64,000 nucleotides of DNA from contig NZ_AP025018.1 of assembly GCF_019977735.1 (NCBI RefSeq), positions 9,614,580 through 9,678,579 of the forward strand, given 5' to 3'. Both the position numbers and the translations under genes were made by a program. Below, piece after piece: positions 60,910 through 64,000 of the stretch (positions are counted from its first letter, which is position 1; the number at the start of each line of letters is the position of its first letter). Source of the DNA: Calothrix sp. PCC 7716. GTDB lineage: Bacteria > Cyanobacteriota > Cyanobacteriia > Cyanobacteriales > Nostocaceae. The notes under the pieces are model-generated. The model saw only the letters and a list, made by a program, of their open reading frames with translations. It did no database searches and had not been told where the DNA came from.

Positions 60910-61338
60910 TTAAGCAGCTTCTTGGATAACGCTGTGCAAAGCTTCTCCCATCCGTAAAAATTGCAGCTTTTCTTTTAACTCATTGCTCATTTGAGCCACA
61001 AAAAATAAATCATCAATTAACTGCACACCTAAAATCTTCATAACTTTCAAAAACTCAGATGCATAATCGAGATTATTTTGAGATTCTGTTTCATCTGAGC
61101 AAATTTTCGCCAATTCTTGAGAGGTAATTTTAAAAGCTATACTCGCTTTAATTGGCAAATCAGAAATTTGTTCTGCACTTTCTACTTCTAAAAGAATAGG
61201 ATTTTCTGGGTTATGAGCAACTAATGCTTCATATTCTGCTATTTCTGCTTGAAGCTTTTGCATCAAGCTCTTATTTTCTGATGCAATAATTTCTACTTGC
61301 TGTTTTGCAATTGCCAATTCTTGTTCACTCTTAATCAT
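60910..61338 (-). CDS. HigA/XRE-like antitoxin-type protein, partly degenerate
   Basis: 142 residues. The helical N-terminus (MIKSEQELAIAKQQVEIIAS) and EIAEYEALVAHNPENPILLE followed by LPIKASIAFKITSQELAKIC resemble antitoxins that pair a helical region with a XRE helix-turn-helix. The recognition helix is less clear. The C-terminal FLKVMKILGVQLIDD also fits this class. No toxin gene lies beside it, so it is an orphan or serves a partner elsewhere. Cytoplasmic; evidence is motif-level only. Confidence 0.45.
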   Translation of the reverse strand: MIKSEQELAIAKQQVEIIASENKSLMQKLQAEIAEYEALVAHNPENPILLEVESAEQISDLPIKASIAFKITSQELAKICSDETESQNNLDYASEFLKVMKILGVQLIDDLFFVAQMSNELKEKLQFLRMGEALHSVIQEAA

Positions 61339-61648
61339 AATCTGCTACTCCAAAAATTTAAAATTCAGTTAACAATCGACTTAATCAACTGGACTCCCAG
61401 CCTATATATAAATCAACTTTATTCGTCACGAAGAGTAAAAATTTTGGATTGATAATTCCAGCAGTGTTTTTACTTACTCATTAACCTTAACAAAAAAATC
61501 ACTATTTAAAACAAATTTAGATATAACAATAAGTTATTATGTCTAATATTTTTTTTATTATTAACTGTGATTACTAATTCCTGCCGCCTTTTTGCGACAA
61601 TAGATAAGCGGCGCCGATTAAAATACTTATAAGGAAAAGGATTTTTCA
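61339..61648. other. 310-bp spacer, no gene seen
   Basis: An AT-rich spacer between divergent genes, with a GGCGCC at 61611 and AAGGAAAAGG at 61631-61640, the ribosome site of the desaturase. The promoter of the desaturase should lie upstream of it. Nothing else stands out. Confidence 0.45.
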
Positions 61649-62614
61649 ATGGAGGCGCCAACTGAACTTATGTCCGATAATGTGATTACTCTACCTAACA
61701 AAGCAACCCAAGTACAGAACCCACATCGAATTCTAACTAAACACCAATTAAACGAACTCAACGCGCGTTCTAATATTTTTGGTTTAGTACAATTGTCTCT
61801 CCATCTTACCATTATGGGATGCAGTGGGTATCTATGGACTACAAACCATAATCTATTTGTAGCAATACCAGCACTTTTCATCTACGGGTTTAGTATAGCT
61901 TCGATGTTTGCACCAATGCATGAAGCTGTTCATCGCACTGCTTTTGCTTCACTAAACCTCAATAAAATAGTAGCTTGGTTTACTGGAGTGCTTTCGTTCT
62001 ATAACAGCACGTTTTTTCGTTACTACCATAAATGGCATCATCTATATACACGAGTTCCAGGTAAAGACCCAGAGCTAACTGACCGAACACCAAGTAATTT
62101 TAGAGAATACTTAGTGATATTGAGCGGTTTTCTTTGGTGGAAAGGTAAAATACAAGGACATTTTCGTATCGCACAGGGGAAGATTGAAGATTACCCGTTT
62201 ATCCCAGAGTCAGCAGGCGCCGAAGTTATTCGTTCCACTCGTTTACAATTGACTATATATATAGTAGCTCTTGGTATCTCACTGTTTTATGGTCAGCCTT
62301 GGTTTTTTATATACTGGTTACTACCCTTAATGGTCGGTCAACCAATCTTACGCTTTATTTTACTGGCAGAACACACAGGTTGCACGCGCGATGCCAACCT
62401 TCTCACAAACACCCGCACTACACGAACACTTATACCAACACAATTTTTAATGTGGAACATGTCATTCCACGCAGAACATCATTTATATCCATCTATTCCT
62501 TTTCATGCATTACCAAAATCGCATAATTATTTAGACACTCATTTTACACATATCGACCCAGGTTATTTCAAAGTTAATCAACATATCGTAACCAAGCTAG
62601 GACATTTACCATAA
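61649..62614 (+). CDS. Membrane fatty acid desaturase
   Basis: 321 residues with the three His boxes of membrane di-iron desaturases or hydroxylases: MHEAVHRTA (HxxxH), YYHKWHHLYT (HxxHH) and HAEHHLYP (HxxHH). Hydrophobic helices surround them (about 45-80 and 190-235). The enzyme introduces a double bond or hydroxyl into a membrane lipid or a carotenoid-like substrate. Regiospecificity cannot be read by eye. AAGGAAAAGG precedes the ATG by 8 bases. Single gene, followed by a palindrome. Confidence 0.88.
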   Translation: MEAPTELMSDNVITLPNKATQVQNPHRILTKHQLNELNARSNIFGLVQLSLHLTIMGCSGYLWTTNHNLFVAIPALFIYGFSIASMFAPMHEAVHRTAFASLNLNKIVAWFTGVLSFYNSTFFRYYHKWHHLYTRVPGKDPELTDRTPSNFREYLVILSGFLWWKGKIQGHFRIAQGKIEDYPFIPESAGAEVIRSTRLQLTIYIVALGISLFYGQPWFFIYWLLPLMVGQPILRFILLAEHTGCTRDANLLTNTRTTRTLIPTQFLMWNMSFHAEHHLYPSIPFHALPKSHNYLDTHFTHIDPGYFKVNQHIVTKLGHLP

Positions 62615-62620
62615 TAACCA

Positions 62621-62672
62621 TTGTAGAGATGTAACGTCTCTACAAATGTTTAAATGTTTAAATGTTTAAATA
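62621..62672. repeat. Palindrome plus 9-bp tandem repeat after the desaturase
   Basis: TTGTAGAGATGTAACGTCTCTACAA (62621-62645) is a shortened GTAGAGACGT palindrome 6 bp after the desaturase stop and can act as a terminator. It runs into three copies of ATGTTTAAA (62647-62673). Confidence 0.65.
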
Positions 62673-62710
62673 CCTAAACATCTATTGAAAATAGACGTTA
62701 TAATCTACAA

Positions 62711-62886
62711 ATGCCAGATGAGAATGGGTGTCATTGGATAGCTTAAATGGGCTTATTTTTAGGAACTAGTTGAAAAAGTTGAGTTGGAATGTAAGCAAAA
62801 AACGATTAGCTGCCTGTTTACAATCTCAAGGTACTGACCCTGGCAAATTGCCAGAAGTATCACTAGTCACAAGCTATAGTGCGTGA
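62711..62886 (+). pseudogene. Uma2-family C-terminal remnant
   Basis: The plus strand reads MPDENGCHWIA, an in-frame TAA, MGLFLGT, then after frame changes KKRLAACLQSQGTDPGKLPE. This matches the typical C-terminal tail of Uma2 proteins (MPDxNGxxWIAxxGLFLG...RLAxxLRxxGIDPDxLP). Stops and frameshifts show it is dead. The nuclease core upstream is absent. Confidence 0.65.
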
Positions 62887-63663
62887 TGCCATCAATTTTA
62901 TTGTTGTGTTCAGATTTATAATGGCGCCACACACCCTATGTTTTTATCTGCTATGTAGCTATTTTAAAAAATTTAATAAATTTATTTTTGGGTCTTCACT
63001 AAGTTAAGAAACCCTGACACAGCAACAAATACAAGCATTACTGCGAGGCTGACAAATTGTGCTAAAGCTCGTAATTACAAAAAACAGTATTAACTGTTAC
63101 AGAATTATTGAGGTCTAAAAATACACAATATATTAACTAGTTAGAGTTATGTAAAACTCTTAACAATTTGTAACTAAATAATGTGTGTACGTAAATTATT
63201 GTGTCAAATCATTCACAGTAATGATAATTACAGGATGAATTTGGGAATAGAAATTACGTATAAGCATATGTTAGTTCGATTTTGTTAAAATTTAACAATT
63301 CGCAATTAAACTCTCTTGTAATTAAAAAATATGTTTTAAGTATTCTGAATATTTATTAAATTTTTAAAGACTTTATCAAGAAGTCTTGACTGTTTGCCAA
63401 ATAGCCTCATAATAAAGTCTTAAGAAAAACTTAAACTGTTCTACATTTACTTTGTAAAACAGGGTGAGACTGGTTTTGATTTTCGATGAATGTGATTTTC
63501 GCATTGTGTGAAAATTCTAGATCGGATTTCAATCTTGACGCTTTTCAATGCTGGCATTGAGATAAAAGTTATTGCAATCCTAGCATTTGAAAACTCGATA
63601 CATTTGACTGTCGAGTTTGATTTTCATTTTACGGTTCTGTTGTAGTCAGGTATTTTTGAAGAA
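62887..63663. other. 0.78-kb upstream region of amt
   Basis: No gene is seen. The DNA is AT-rich with many short direct words. I looked for a NtcA box (GTAN8TAC) expected for an ammonium transporter gene. I found only the weak GTATAAGCATATGT (about 63259-63272), which misses the last half-site. The last 100 bp should hold the promoter. Confidence 0.4.
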
Positions 63664-64000
63664 ATGTTAAAACCCAAGCCAACGAAAAAAAGGACAAGAA
63701 GAAATCGGTGGCATGTAACCTCGTCTCCGAATTCTTCTAAGTATAATTCAATTGCATGGCGGTTATTTAGCACAATTAAACGCTTATCTCCAAGCTGGCA
63801 GGCTACTATTCCCTTAGCCTCAATAATTGTCTTGGCATGGAGTTATGCCGCAGTCGCACAAACACCTGCTGGCCCAACTACTGGCGATTTAAAGGTTGCA
63901 TTAGATACATTATGGGTTGCAATTGCAGCGTTTCTAGTCTTCTTTATGAATGCCGGATTTTGTATGTTAGAAACCGGATTCTGTCGTCAGAAGAATGCTG
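63664..64000 (+). CDS. amt: Ammonium transporter, 5' part only
   Basis: The frame starts at the ATG at 63664 and leaves the window. A basic leader with a hydrophobic segment (IPLASIIVLAWSYAAVAQTP) fits a signal peptide. It is followed by the first Amt helix VALDTLWVAIAAFLVFFMNA and the family signature GFCMLETGFCRQKNA. It would import ammonium through a trimeric channel. Nitrogen control by NtcA is likely on family grounds, but no good box is seen. Confidence 0.9.
   Translation, partial: MLKPKPTKKRTRRNRWHVTSSPNSSKYNSIAWRLFSTIKRLSPSWQATIPLASIIVLAWSYAAVAQTPAGPTTGDLKVALDTLWVAIAAFLVFFMNAGFCMLETGFCRQKNA

Larger units (their letters stand above)
688..62928. repeat. Highly iterated palindrome GGCGCC, about 100 copies
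   Basis: Counting by eye gives about 100 GGCGCC sites between 688 and 62928, inside and outside genes, against about three expected for AT-rich DNA of this composition. No GCGATCGC (HIP1) was seen. Copies occur in genes of all kinds, for example four in the TROVE-like gene and nine or more in nifJ. This is an alternate highly iterated palindrome. Confidence 0.85.

Noticed and set aside
62887..63663. NtcA box upstream of amt
   Set aside because: Only GTATAAGCATATGT was found, lacking the TAC half-site; too weak to annotate.
1..64000. CRISPR arrays, tRNA and rRNA genes
   Set aside because: No regularly spaced direct repeats with unique spacers and no cloverleaf or rRNA segments were found in the spacers.

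Overview
The window is AT-rich chromosomal DNA from a cyanobacterium, probably a filamentous (Nostocales-type) one. The evidence is the gene content (NifJ, a cyanobacterial-type CobW/DUF2237 pair, DUF1400 hydrolase, DUF4112, several Uma2-type proteins, AAA-like/CHASE2 and AAA-like/GGDEF proteins) and the repeats (heptanucleotide tandem repeats, GTAGAGACGT palindromes, AAACCGGGTTT inverted pairs). The usual cyanobacterial palindrome HIP1 (GCGATCGC) was not seen. Instead the hexamer GGCGCC occurs about 100 times by eye, roughly one per 640 bp where about three would be expected by chance. It behaves like an alternate HIP, and a C5 cytosine methyltransferase that could act on it lies at 8.4-9.5 kb.

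Layout. 0-7.4 kb: a partial unknown gene, a membrane protein, a repeat-rich gap, a hybrid histidine kinase whose 5' end comes from a palindromic repeat, a lipase-like protein and a kinase remnant. 7.6-9.5 kb: a tail-to-tail pair of putative restriction endonuclease and C5 methyltransferase. 9.6-19 kb: a Uma2 protein with a decayed nucleotidyltransferase-like tail, a TPR protein, an IS630 remnant, an RmlD-like reductase, PadR, a repeat protein whose C-terminus ends in a MITE, and a Mut7-C RNase-like protein. 19-23.5 kb: a sucrase/ferredoxin-like protein and an SDR/NmrA/SnoaL operon divergent from an AraC regulator. 24-34.8 kb: a GTPase plus PD-(D/E)XK pair, an MscS-related channel, DUF2237-CobW, a second hybrid kinase and DinB.

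34.8-41.8 kb is a signalling cluster: a broken AAA-like/GGDEF paralogue, an intact HTH/AAA-like/GGDEF protein, a free-standing GGDEF-like protein and an AAA-like/CHASE2 membrane protein. The GGDEF signatures of the two intact proteins are degenerate. 42-49.5 kb: a DUF1400 hydrolase, NifJ and DAHP synthase flanked by two paralogous small proteins. 49.6-51.2 kb: two homologous structured leaders upstream of two unrelated small ORFs. 51-56 kb: dienelactone hydrolase, creatininase-like protein, a ROK/polyphosphate glucokinase-like enzyme, DUF4112 and an HtrA-like protease. 56.4-59 kb: a two-gene TROVE-like/vWA plus ARPP-2-like operon. 59-64 kb: VanZ, HpxZ-like, NmrA, an antitoxin-like protein, a fatty acid desaturase, a Uma2 remnant and the start of an ammonium transporter that leaves the window.

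A theme runs through the region. Repeat families normally found between genes have entered or capped coding sequences: both ends of proteins, the inside of nifJ and the inside of the DUF1400 hydrolase. Several genes survive only as fragments. The best leads for undescribed biology are the GGCGCC system, the AAA-like/degenerate GGDEF cluster, the paired structured leaders and the TROVE-vWA/ARPP-2 operon.
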